A program made the translations under genes and the position numbers. Under the pieces are notes generated by a model. That model searched no databases, was not told the DNA's origin, and saw only the letters and a program-made list of their open reading frames with translations. A stretch of DNA of 64,000 bases from positions 2,232,001 through 2,296,000 of the forward strand of contig CP099422.1 in the NCBI GenBank assembly GCA_024114885.1, read 5' to 3'. This document shows, piece by piece, positions 54,201-63,866 of the stretch (positions are counted from its first letter, which is position 1; every line of letters starts with the position of its first letter). The stretch is from Septoria linicola (taxonomy: Eukaryota; Ascomycota; Dothideomycetes; Mycosphaerellales; Mycosphaerellaceae).

Positions 54201-56528
54201 GTGATGGGTGATGGTAGACTCGATCGCATCACCAATGCCGAAGGTCGAGAGTACTTCTATATCCGGATCTTCCAATGTGCTACTAAGCCTGCCGCATTGG
54301 AGTATGTTACAGAGCTTCTGGAGCGTCTGTCCGACAATCTGCCTGGCTTCGCATTCAATCAGCCATCGATCTATGGTGAGAAGGACCTGCATACTTGGAA
54401 TATCAATCATCGCGCTATGTACGACTTCTTCTTGCCTATGATACGCGGTCCACAGTCTTTCGATCCTACGGACGACACTATGTGCCGTACTTATCAAGCA
54501 TCACACTATCTTGCATTGTCAAGGTCGGGCAATGAGACTAGTCTGAGCCCGCCTCAGGGTTGGCCTCGCGGCAGATGGTGGTATCTTCGACGCTGGTTCT
54601 ATCATGAATGGCTATTCTTAATGTCCCGGAACCAAGCTCGAGCGATCATTAAGGGTATAGCCGTTGCCGATGGTGATTGGAAGTCGGTTGTACAGGCACG
54701 ATCCAATACCAGTGGTACTGGACGTGGTGCAGGAAAGCGACGCAAGACGTCAACTGGTGTGGCTACCTCGGACCAGTCTGGCATTCCCCTGGTTAATCGA
54801 GGCTATGTCGTCGTGTTGAACAGCTCTATCCCGCTGATCCATGATCTGTCTGTGCTAGGTATGCTGGCTGATACGAGAGTCAACATCGGCGTCAATCACA
54901 CCAAGGGGGAATGGATGCCGTCCATTAAGTGCCGTGCAAACGCCACAGGATGGCGTGTATCCTTTGCATTTGCCGAAAGTGAGCTCACTGTGGCTGCTCC
55001 AAAACCAGTTCCATACGACAATCCTCGTCATGATGGCAAGATATACTGCTTGACGGTGGCCAACGACAATTTCATGGCTCGCAGAACAACTCACTATGCC
55101 GACAATGAAGGTCAGAAAGTTCTCGAGGCCGCACAGAAGCCATTCTTCACTGGGAACTCTGCAATGGGCAAGCAAGCTATGGGTGTGACGCTCACCAACT
55201 ACAATCTCCGCATGGACACCATGGCAAATGTGCTTTACTACCCACAGAAACCACTTGCCACAACGAGAAGTATGGAGTTCTTGCGGTTCAGAGATCTGCC
55301 TGCAGGCCAGAACGCCATTGTCGCAATCGCCACATACTCTGGTTACAACCAGGAAGATTCCGTCATCATGAACCAAAGCAGTATCGATCGTGGTCTCTTC
55401 CGTTCGCTCTTCTTCCGTGCATATATGGACCAAGAGAAGCGAGTCGGCATGAGTGTCGTTGAAGCTTTCGAGAAGCCCACTCGATCGGACACGATGCGCA
55501 TGAAGCAAGGCACCTACGACAAGCTGGATGACGATGGAATCGTCGCGCCAGGAGCTCGTGTCAGTGGAGACGATATCATCATTGGAAAGACCGCACCAAT
55601 GCCACCAGACGCTGAGGAGCTCGGCCAGAGGACCAAGCTGCACGTCAAGCGCGATGTCAGTACTCCTCTTCGATCTACAGAGAACGGTCTGGTCGATCAA
55701 GTACTTCTCACAACAAATACGGAAGGTCTTCGCTTCGTCAAGGTCCGGACGAGGGTTACGAAAGTACCCCAAATTGGTGACAAGTTTGCGTCTCGTCACG
55801 GACAAAAAGGTACCATTGGTATCACTTACCGACAAGAGGATATGCCGTTCAGTGCCGATGGTCTGACTCCGGACATCATCATCAACCCTCACGCTATTCC
55901 TAGTCGGATGACTATTGCTCACTTAATCGAGTGTCTGCTGTCCAAGGTTGGTGCCCTGCAAGGTCAGGAAGGTGACGCAACACCTTTCACAGATGTGACT
56001 GTCTCATCTGTCTCTTCCATCTTGGCCTCTCACGGGTTCCAGCAACGTGGTTTCGAGGTCATGTACAACGGTCACACTGGTAAGAAGCTGAACGCTCAAG
56101 TTTTCTTGGGACCTACCTACTACCAACGTCTGCGCCACATGGTCGACGACAAGATCCACGCTCGAGCCCGTGGTCCCCTCCAAATCCTCACTCGCCAGCC
56201 TGTCGAAGGTCGTGCCAGAGACGGAGGTCTCCGTTTCGGAGAGATGGAGCGCGACTGCATGATCGCCCACGGTGCATCCGCTTTCCTCAAGGAGCGTCTC
56301 CTCGACGTCTCCGACGCCTTCCGAGTCCATATTTGCGAGATCTGCGGTCTCATGACTCCGATTGCTTCCATCAAGAAGCAGCAATTCGAGTGCAGACCTT
56401 GCAAGAACAAGACGAAGATCGCGCAAGTCATTATTCCATATGCGGCGAAGCTTCTGTTCCAGGAGTTGGCTGCGATGAATGTGGCTACTCGCATGTTCAC
56501 GGATCGTAGTGGCATCAGCATTCGGTAG
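51300..56528 (+). CDS. RPB2: RNA polymerase II second subunit Rpb2 with intein
   Basis: One uninterrupted frame of 1742 codons starts at ATG 51300. Residues 1-805 and 1287-1742 together form an Rpb2 of 1261 residues, close to the usual length. Landmarks are the N-terminal protrusion and lobe, the fork region (HWGLVCPAETPEGQACGLV), the hybrid-binding block PRNTYQ/SAMGKQAMG, the acidic pair in YNQEDSVIMNQSS, the GDKFASRHGQKG motif and the C-terminal zinc site (CEICG, then CRPC). Rpb2 forms one side of the RNA polymerase II active centre in the nucleus. Residues 806-1286 are an in-frame intein inserted between Gln805 and Ser1287. The gene is essential, so the intein must presumably splice out for the cell to live. 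No introns were needed to keep the frame. The identification is certain. Confidence 0.98.
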   Translation: MSYADGDAMMAMAEEEEVYDDNNAITAEDCWTVIHSFFDSKGLVSQQLDSFDEFASTTMQEIVDETPAIVIDQNVASDGDDDSNMPVIKRRYIIELGMLTISQAAMTEGDGSTRQMYPHEARLRNLTYSSPMFINMRKKMQLCRERSLGGHLSEDGDRWIDPPNWDGYTTENAWEDDPDNPMEEKPQVFIGKLPIMLKSKICALRNRSEQELYAFQECPFDQGGYFIINGSEKVLIAQERSAANIVQVFKKKGTNTPVVAELRSAIEKGTRLISSMQIKLLNQSAHSAVSGKTIRVTVPYIKTDIPIGIVFRALGIVSDEDILNHIVDKSDTQMLEMLKPCLEEAFVIQDRDVALDYIGRRGQQQGTKDKRVRYAREIMQKEFLPHISQEEGSETRKAFFLGYMVNRMLQCALGRTEEDDRDHFGKKRLDLAGPLMAQVFRLKFQQLVKEMKQYLHRCVETGREFNITLAVKTNIITSGLRYCLATGNWGDQKKASSSKAGVSQVLNRYTYASTLSHLRRTNTPIGRDGKIAKPRQLHNTHWGLVCPAETPEGQACGLVKNLSLMCYVTVGTPGSPLIDFMRQRGMDLLEEYDPVMNPRATKVMLNGTWVGVHRNAGHLADTLRSLRRKGLLSFEVTIIRDVREREIRVFTDAGRVCRPLFVVDNDPKSSNRGNLVLKQEQVERLQNDQEILANLEGVSEEEREKSIYGWKGLVDEGVVEYLDAEEEETAMITMTPEDLEEHKNMRAGIQYDDAREDPHRRIKPKPNASVRIWTHCEIHPAMILGICASIIPFPDHNQSPRNTYQCLSADHEVLTDQGWTLVSNIHAGDRVMTLNLDTSFQEWNSVQATFSQANNEQLYRLQSHGMDAVCNAPHRWYLNTKDARDVYTAYTTEEMATSKLQALRSPTGRTVGQWDSKSKTSVHINHQIPTVGKNGNAMYLWPDCTFLPQEFVNDEACNLDWCRFIGLVMGDGRLDRITNAEGREYFYIRIFQCATKPAALEYVTELLERLSDNLPGFAFNQPSIYGEKDLHTWNINHRAMYDFFLPMIRGPQSFDPTDDTMCRTYQASHYLALSRSGNETSLSPPQGWPRGRWWYLRRWFYHEWLFLMSRNQARAIIKGIAVADGDWKSVVQARSNTSGTGRGAGKRRKTSTGVATSDQSGIPLVNRGYVVVLNSSIPLIHDLSVLGMLADTRVNIGVNHTKGEWMPSIKCRANATGWRVSFAFAESELTVAAPKPVPYDNPRHDGKIYCLTVANDNFMARRTTHYADNEGQKVLEAAQKPFFTGNSAMGKQAMGVTLTNYNLRMDTMANVLYYPQKPLATTRSMEFLRFRDLPAGQNAIVAIATYSGYNQEDSVIMNQSSIDRGLFRSLFFRAYMDQEKRVGMSVVEAFEKPTRSDTMRMKQGTYDKLDDDGIVAPGARVSGDDIIIGKTAPMPPDAEELGQRTKLHVKRDVSTPLRSTENGLVDQVLLTTNTEGLRFVKVRTRVTKVPQIGDKFASRHGQKGTIGITYRQEDMPFSADGLTPDIIINPHAIPSRMTIAHLIECLLSKVGALQGQEGDATPFTDVTVSSVSSILASHGFQQRGFEVMYNGHTGKKLNAQVFLGPTYYQRLRHMVDDKIHARARGPLQILTRQPVEGRARDGGLRFGEMERDCMIAHGASAFLKERLLDVSDAFRVHICEICGLMTPIASIKKQQFECRPCKNKTKIAQVIIPYAAKLLFQELAAMNVATRMFTDRSGISIR
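53715..55157 (+). mobile_element. Intein with LAGLIDADG endonuclease in RPB2
   Basis: The insert is 481 codons. It starts with the Hint splicing domain (CLSADHEVLTDQGW, Cys1; then GDRVMTLN). Block B reads NAPHRWYL, with the conserved His at residue 69 and an Asn where Thr is usual. The endonuclease insert carries two LAGLIDADG-type motifs, FIGLVMGDG (159-167) and IIKGIAVADG (311-320), each with its acidic residue. A Lys/Arg-rich, probably flexible segment sits near 335-355. Block F is KIYCLTVANDNFMAR (442-456), with Cys at the usual Asp position. The C-terminus is FFTGN, then the extein Ser. The penultimate residue is Gly instead of His. Such endonucleases cut intein-free alleles and spread the element by homing. 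Boundaries are exact because both extein flanks are nearly invariant in Rpb2. Splicing itself is inferred. Confidence 0.96.
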
Positions 56529-57980
56529 AGCTCGAGTGATGATGCTCCCACTATGCGTTTGGGAACGGCGGGATCTGGGGGAAGGGAGGATACTGTCATG
56601 AGTGAGTAGTAGAGTGAGAAGTAAGTCAGATGCATTTGGGTTGCTATGCCGCGGGGTGTCATTGCATTGGGGCAAAGCAGAGGCGTTTCTGGTGTTACTT
56701 TCAGAGAGACAGAGGCCGAGAAGAAATGAAGCGCAAAAGAGAGCACGCCTTTGGCTGAGTGAGACCAAGGCATGTAACATTAGGTAGTGTCTTGGAGGAC
56801 CTGCTACTAGAATTGTTGTGGCAGTCGTCATGGGATAGAGCCGAAAAGCACAGTTTGATGCAAGCATGGTCTTTCCCATCTTGTCTAAAGAGCGCAACAG
56901 GCAACGAGATAACTGACTGAGTGCAAAGTAGCTGTCTGACTGATTTCCCAGCGATTTATCAATCAGCGCCTGACTGTCGAAATCAAACCACAGTGTCTAA
57001 CCGACACATCTAAACGCGCCGTTGCTGCTAGGCAGTCGACCAATCTCGTCGATTAGCTGCTACAAGTATACTCGTAGCATATCCTCGGGCTTGATGTTAG
57101 GGTTGACTAGAGTTAGTCCTGGGACAACGACGACAACGACAACGGCCTAGCAAGAAAATTCTCGGAAATCTAGCTATGGCAGCCGGAAGGTATTGGCTCT
57201 ATAATCTTGCTTTTAATGTAGGAGTGCGGATAGGTAGGAAGTGTGGTTGCGCGATAAACGTCGAGTTGGCTATAGTTTGGACATGGGCTTGGTTATCGTC
57301 TGGATATGGGCACGTTCTAGGAGGTGTCTACATACTTGAAATGGTTATTTGAGTAGTTACGGAGTAAGACGATCGGATCGTTTGAGTAAATGACTGTCTA
57401 GATATCAACAGAGTAATTGTTTGGTTGATTTGGTTGAGTACGGTATAGTTGTTGTGTCCACATAACCAATCGATTGAAACCGTGGTTGACTGATGCGCAG
57501 CCTGCCCGAGGTCTTGTCAGTAGCCGCTGTTGCGTAGTGAATGCAACCAAAATCAGCTAGCTCTTCATCGAAAGCATCTACATAGTATAGAACTGGTGGA
57601 TGTCGCATGGGTATCTGTAATGACTTTTGCGCTTTCTGGCTTTCTGTTTGATTTCCAACAAGCTAATAATACTGTTCGCTATTCCCATCTCGAAGCTGTC
57701 CAAAGCGCTGCCCTTCTCTCCTGTCGTGCCACTATCACAGGCGAGCAGCTCCGGTTCTCATCACATCATGATTCCCACAACCCTTTTTCCCTAGATACAT
57801 CGACAAAGATCTTGTCTGTTCCAAACAACGCCTCGCTCTTCTTTCACAAAATGCAACCAGATATGTACACTCCCACGACATATATTCACACATCTTCCCA
57901 CAGGGTATCACTAAGAGAATGAAATGACCGACCCCCAACGCGCCGTGTAAAATAGTTTGAAACGAGGGCAATTCCCATAT
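56529..57980. other. Convergent intergenic region, no gene seen
   Basis: The 1.45 kb holds the 3' ends of RPB2 (+) and the RING-H2 gene (-). The stretch 57050-57500 looks A/T- and G/T-richer than its surroundings by eye, with no long frame. A short acgacgacaacgacaacgg run is at about 57128-57146. No gene, RNA or element is supported. Confidence 0.45.
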
Positions 57981-59757
57981 TTACTGCCGCGGGAAGAGGC
58001 TACGCATGGCTTTTCGCCATGCAGGGGTTCTTCTTGCTTCTTCGGCATCAGGGTCTACGGGAGCTCGACGACCGAGCATGTTTTCTGCTCGTTGTCGGGC
58101 CCAGCTTCGGTGGTCGGCAGTTGCAGGAGGCTGGACTTGTGTTCCTGCACTCGTTTCTTGTGGCGGATGCGGTGGTGGTGGCGATGGCGGTGCGACGACA
58201 GCTGATGCAGGTGCCGAGCTTGTCTCCATCTGTGTCATTTGCTGACTAGCTGTCATAGGTGGTGTGGAAAGTCCTCGTCTGGCGCGGTACTGGCGAACTC
58301 CAGGCATATTGCGTATCCGTTGACTGAAGTTCTGTGGGAAAGCGTCGTTCGCTGCATCAGGGTCATCGCCTAGGCGTTCGCGCATTTGTCGTAAGATGCG
58401 CTCTCGCCGGACCATGGCGTTGGTTATGACTCGAGGGCAGTAGCCAGCGGGCAGTGCAGTCTTCTTGCACATCGGACAGAGACTACTGCTATCACGCAAG
58501 AAAGTGTCGACACATTCGGGATGGAAAATGTGGTGGCAGGGTAGTTCGCGCACGGTTGTACCTTCCACGCCCTCGCTAGCGAGTACAAAGTCGTCCAGGC
58601 AGATGGCACAAGTAGGCTGCGCCAGGGGTGATGGGCGATAGCTCGTTGACCTGGGTACCATTGCTGGCCTCGAGGTGCTAGGGTCCAACTTCTCGAACTC
58701 GGCAGGTCCAGTTGAGGCTGATGTCGATGCGCCTCGTGTAGTGCTGCCGTAGACGTACAGAGGCATGGAATTGAGCAGATCTTGAGGTACCGTAAGTCTT
58801 TTGATTCCGAGTGCTTCGAGATCGACTTCGCCAGTCTGAACCCTTCTCCGCAAGGTTTGTCGCCGTCTTAATTGCAGCCAGTGCATTGATATAGATGTGA
58901 TGCCAATGATTGCCAGCAGGATACCAAGGACAACAAGAAGGAACACCCACAGGGAGGGCAGAGTCGTACCATTGCCTGTTGTGATGGTTAGCGAGGCGAC
59001 TTCCGAGTAGCACACCCGTAGCAAACATACCAGTATCGATGTCCGCGTATAACCTCACGTAGTCTTTCGAATCGTAGTATTCCACTAATTGGCCTCCGTT
59101 CGGCACGTCTGTCATGTTGCCACTGTACATCGCACTAGCATCCATCAACATCGATCCAATCTGGCCATTGACGGCATACACTGGAAAGCCATTGGCTGAC
59201 TTCCAGTTGCCTGCATTTGGGATGTCCCATCGAGCGTCGTTCTCCTCGGGTGGTGTTCCTGTATCATTCCCAGGCAAGAAGAACACGATGCTATGCGCGG
59301 GGTCTTGTCTCGCTGCCTCCATATATTTCAACGAGCATTCCCCGCTCACCCATGGCGCTAATGCGACAAGTGTGTAGTCCTTTTGTGGAAGATTCGCGCG
59401 ACGAGTCGCATTCTGCGGAACGTATGGAGCGCTTGCATTGACACAAGGGTCGGCGCTATCCAGGGAAGGCACGTATAGCAGTCCAGTCACATCGTTGCCA
59501 TGGTTCGCGCCACGACTCGACAAGGTGCGTATGTTGAACGTGGTGGTGAAGTGGAAGCCCAGGGACTCGTTCACTCTCGTGGGCTGGCTATCGCTCGATT
59601 GCATATGCCATTCCGGGTTCTGTACAACGATCAACTTCCAGCCCAGGTTGAAGCATGCGGCACATGAACTCAGGATGCTTACCGGTACCACTAGTGTGAT
59701 GATCTCTAGTGACTGGGCGCCTGCATTCAGCCAATCAATAAACAGCCAGCTCGACAT
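57981..59757 (-). CDS. Membrane-anchored RING-H2 ubiquitin ligase
   Basis: Exon 59757-59031 and exon 58975-57981 are joined by a 55-nt intron, giving 573 aa. A hydrophobic N-terminal segment (LEIITLVVPVSILSSCAACF, about 19-38) acts as signal or anchor. A luminal or vacuolar-facing domain of about 200 residues follows, with several possible N-glycosylation sites. A transmembrane helix comes next (SLWVFLLVVLGILLAIIGIT, about 250-270), then a cytosolic RING-H2 domain: CAIC, CHHIFHPEC, CPMC. The tail is basic and Pro-rich. This PA/lumenal-TM-RING layout resembles RNF13/RMR-type E3 ligases of the endomembrane system; the ligands for two zinc ions are complete. An in-frame ATG lies 126 nt upstream, but it overlaps a GTAAGT that may be the donor of a 5' leader intron. 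Confidence 0.87.
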
Positions 59758-61172
59758 GGCATTGTGTGGTGAGGTGGAGTGTGGCAGTCCAACAACAATA
59801 TGCTGTAGATGCGATTGTGATGGGCAAGGGATTGATGTGGTGAGAATGGTGGGTTGGGTCGGGGTATGGGGACACTTACTCATCGTCGCCAGCTGCAGCG
59901 TGCAGACGCGCCAAAGCAGAAGGCACGAGGGTCTTTCGAGGGGATAGAATCGAGCGGTGTTTCAGCGCGGGCTTTCACTGGAAGCCCATCGCTAGTGTCC
60001 TCGGGCGACCACGTGTACAGTTGCCGCGTAGTCGAGGCCCCGGTATGTGCGCGCAGAGTGCTCTTCTTAGTGCTCACGGCCAGAGATCAAGCAGTAGCAG
60101 CAGAACTCGTGAGCGCAGCCACCCAGATAATGACGGCCCTTCGCGCGAGCGAGTGGTGGAGCGTGGATCGAGGCTAGCGGGGAACAGCGACCGCGGAGAC
60201 TGAGAACAGCCGACTGACCACGCCACAAGTCCACAACTGCTGGAAGTCTGACAGAGCGACAGACTGTGTAGGGGAAGAGGAAATGCTGACAGATATCAAA
60301 ACAGAGACGACGAAGAGGAGATGGAGTCGGATCTAGACTGGAGGCGAGGGTGGACGCCCACGTCTCTCCATCAATTCAAGCCTTCTCACAGTCTTAGCTT
60401 TCTTGGCTGTGAGCCATCTCGATCAGAATTGATGCCTTGTTTGAGAGACACATGTATGTAGAGACAAGCTTCGGTGGTCAATAGTGTCAAGAGAGACAGA
60501 CTGATCAGGCTTCGGTGATACTCACCTGGCTCTTGCGGCAAGGCGCCTCATCTGTCGTGTCAACTGTCTTCTTGGTGCAAGAGTGATCGGCCTTGGTATG
60601 ATGCCCTCTCGCCGAACGAGTGGAGTTGAGGCTGGCCGACTGGTGATTGAGCCGAACAAGGGTCTGACGGCGGCAGCTCGTATTTGTGGTAGATGATGTC
60701 CGTGCGCGCTAGACCAATGTCAAGGACTCTTCATCGACCATCTGAGATTTTCTTTTGCGTAAACGATGAGGATATTGTGATTGGGACCAGAAACGGTCGA
60801 CTTGGTGTTCATTGCCCGCGCCGTGAGTGAGGAGGGCGGGCGAGAGCAGGTAGTAGGAACCTGAGCAGTCGAGGCGCGGAGTGTCTCATCCCCAAGTCGG
60901 GATTAGTGTACGCCAAGCTACATCGATCAGATACAGACTCTAAACAGCACAAGCGCTTGACCTTCACATGCAAGAGTAGTGCCATCTGCAACCATTTTGT
61001 CACCAATTGATTGTTCAGATGCTTTGTCTCCCGGAGCAGCTCCGCAGTCGCACTCCAGCAGGGCGAATCATCTAGCTTGATCCACGCAACACGTTACTCC
61101 CTCTCGCATGAGTCTGTTCACCGAGCCATCCGATCTGATCTCAGCCAGTACTACTCGACCATCCCGGCAACT
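59758..61172. other. Divergent promoter region, no gene seen
   Basis: This lies between the RING-H2 gene (-) and ADA3 (+). Leader exons for either gene may be present: a GTAAGT follows ATGA on the minus strand at about 59880. Otherwise no coding frame, RNA gene or repeat is supported. Confidence 0.4.
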
Positions 61173-63437
61173 ATGCCGGCCTCGAAGAAGGGCACACAGG
61201 GCAAGGCGACCAGTGCGACGAATCGCAATGCCCATCGTCGTTCGTCTTCCAGGCAGACCACACCCTTGACTGAGGCCTCGACGACACCAGCAACTGCCAC
61301 TCCATCGGCCAAAGATGCTCCTAGTGCCACCATGACTCCATACCTCAAGACCTCAACTGCGGCTTTGATCTCATCCGACCCGAGCATAGAAGCTCTCATC
61401 GATCGCAGCAATGCTTCTGTCGCGCGACCTGGCGATCCGCCCACCGTGCGAGAGCTGCGCATGCTGCACGATACCATCCGCGACACCGTCAACCGGTTCA
61501 TGAGCAAGCGAGGTGAGGTCTGCGATCGGTCTATGCGGCAGCTGGTGCAGAGACGGAAGGAGCGACTGCAGGAGGAAAGAGAACAGGAAGCTGCGCGCGA
61601 TGCAGAGAGGGCAAGAGTCAAGCGCGAGGAGGAAAGAGCCGCGAAGAAGGAGAAGAATTCGAGCAAGAAGCGGTCCGCTGATGAGATGGATGTGGATGGT
61701 GACGAGAAGGAGCGGAAAGAGGCACTGCCCAGTGTCGGCGCACATGGGCTGGCGAGGCAGGACGGCGTGGGTGTACATCAGGGTGAGTGTGAATCCTCTC
61801 TCCTCACTCTTGCACGTGTGATCGTGCCTGCTAGGTGAACGGTGTGCTGTCACTTGCCACTGCAGACATCTGCCGCTCTGCATGGCTTTGAAGCCTGCAT
61901 CACACATCACCACAGCCTTCATACTAACCAACGGCACATCTAACACACCATGGCTCCACCAAAAGGCACAGTGCAACGAGTCGTTGTCAAAGCTGACGCA
62001 GACCCGTGTCCGGCAGCCAGATCTACAGCGCGAAAAGATACACACATGATGTACACTTTACTGACCAGCAATATGTCCTCAGGCGCAGACGCACCCCCTT
62101 CGCCCAAGATCGAGCCCGGGACCGTGCCACCCGACCTCATGGAGACAGCACCAGACGACTCCGATTCAGAGACCTCGCGTCACGACCCTCCGCCGACCGC
62201 ACCACTATACGAGCGCATTTACGGCAAAGATCCTACCGCAGTAGAAGATCCGGTCCGCTACCATATTCCAGAAGTTGCCGACGACATGACCGAGGATGAA
62301 AAGCGAGCGATATTCAGTGTTTACCAGTGGCCAGAGAGCGACTTACGCGAGCTCACGGCAGGTGATCCACCTGACGCTGATTTCTACAACAACGCGAAGC
62401 CGGCAACTCAAGTTAACTTCTCCACGTTTCAAACCTATGTCGAGCCATACATCAGGGCCTTTACAGAAGAGGATGTGGCATTCCTCAAAGAGCGCGGCGA
62501 CCGAGTGACACCGTACATCATGCCACAACGAGGCGCGAAAGGATACAAGGAAATCTGGGCAGCCGAAGATGGCCTGACCGGTCTTGAGCCTCCCAAGCAG
62601 GAGCGCAATAATCCAAACGAAGCTAGGGGCAGCATGGATACCTTGGAAGACGATATCGCGGACCAGGACACTGTTAGCATGGGTCCAGTCATGAGTCGTT
62701 TGCTATCTGTTATTCGGCCTCAACCTACGACCAAAAAGGAAGAGACTGAAGATGCAGGTGACACGTCTATGGCTAATGCTGACGATGAGATCATGGCTCT
62801 TATCAATGGTACTAACGAGGACCAGAAACCTGTCACGTATCTGCCGCCAGATTTTCCAAAGCCAGCCAACCTGCCACAAATCGATTACGAGACTTTCGAA
62901 GATCGTGCCCTGCAGGAGCTGCGCTACATCGGATTTATTGGGCACAACGAGGCGCCTGATTTTGATTCACACAACGATGATGAGGTTGCGGCTCGATTAC
63001 GCACGCTTCAACATAAACTTCGGGAGATCAGCTACAACAACAACATCAGAAAAGCTCGTGTACTAGAACTGACTGAGGAACGCATGGCTATGCAGGAATA
63101 TGCCAACATCGCAGACGACTTGGACAACCAAGTCAATGCGGCGTATCTGAAGCGGAACAGGTCACTTGCGAAGCCAAATCAGAAGAAAGGCGCATCCCAA
63201 CGACCTGGTCAGAAAGGCGTGGCATCAGCGCCTGCTGGTAGAGGTGTCAGTGATGGTGTGCGAGCCCTCATGCAGAAACGCAAAGACTGGATCGATATGG
63301 TCGGGCCAGTGGTTGCGTACGGAAGGCCCCCAATTCCGGGTGATGATGAGACGATCTTCAAGACAGATGATCAGGATTGGAAGCGGCTGGAGAAGTTGGA
63401 GAAAGAGGCCGAGATGGGCGAGGCCGACGGAGAGTGA
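61173..63437 (+). CDS. NGG1: SAGA/ADA adaptor subunit Ada3 (Ngg1)
   Basis: Exons 61173-61782 and 62083-63437 are joined by a 300-nt intron, giving 654 aa. The N-terminal half has a Ser/Thr/Pro-rich leader (MPASKKGTQGKATSAT). A helix follows with TVRELRMLHDTIRDTVNRFM and GEVCDRSMRQLVQRRKERL, then a long charged coiled coil and the conserved SVGAHGLARQDGV. The second exon has PLYERIYGKDPTAVEDPVRY. Near the end is the Ada3 C-terminal domain, with DRALQELRYIGFIGHNEAP and DDEVAARLRTLQHKLREISY. Ada3 bridges Gcn5 and Ada2 in the nuclear histone acetyltransferase module. The frame of exon 2 is open upstream to an ATG at 61950, so an alternative start inside the intron is possible. The start at 61173 is preferred over an in-frame upstream ATG, since it begins the family-like sequence. 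Confidence 0.92.
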
Positions 63438-63593
63438 GCGTAAGCCAGCCTTTCGTGACATTGTAACAGCGCGTTGTATATCGAGCATGGATCATTGCAC
63501 ATTGACTTTGTCGCCTGATCAAAGCAGGCCCTGCAGTTGGAGAGGCCATCGAGCATACCTCATCTCACTCTTCTCTCCCAGACCTAATCAACA

Positions 63594-63866
63594 TTGACGG
63601 CGAACGAAGATGGCGACCATGACGTGGGAAGACCTATTCGTGGACATGACCCACTGAGTTTGAGAACTATCGTGCAAATCCAACTGGAAGACAGCGCACA
63701 GCTTACCGCGGTCGACAAGGGCAAACAGCGCGCTGGAACTATGAGTGACGCTCAGCTCGCCATGCAGATGGACGTCGACGACCTCGGAAGCCTCGACTCG
63801 CATCTCATGGATCGCACAGCATGGCTCAGAGTGTCGCTACTGCTGTGCTCAGACCGGCCTCGATGA
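63594..63866 (+). pseudogene. Broken RING-IBR (RBR) ligase start, partial
   Basis: The frame here (LSLRTIVQIQLEDSAQL, then KGKQRAGTMSDAQLAMQ) resembles the N-terminal region of fungal RING-IBR-RING E3 proteins. It has no in-frame ATG before a stop just upstream. After the segment SHLMDR the expected continuation (MAQSVATAV) is found only in another frame and soon hits a stop at about 63879. A Cys-containing stretch at about 63890-63920 could be further debris. It may be a pseudogene, or a real gene whose exons I cannot resolve at the window edge. Confidence 0.35.

Noticed and set aside
53715..55157. RPB2 insert as a spliceosomal intron
   Set aside because: It lacks GT..AG at the junctions, is open in frame for 481 codons, and encodes Hint and LAGLIDADG motifs with exact intein ends.
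54855..55922. A 355-codon minus-strand frame opposite RPB2
   Set aside because: It is antisense to the intein end and the most conserved Rpb2 motifs. Its composition follows from codon bias on the other strand and no domain is recognisable.
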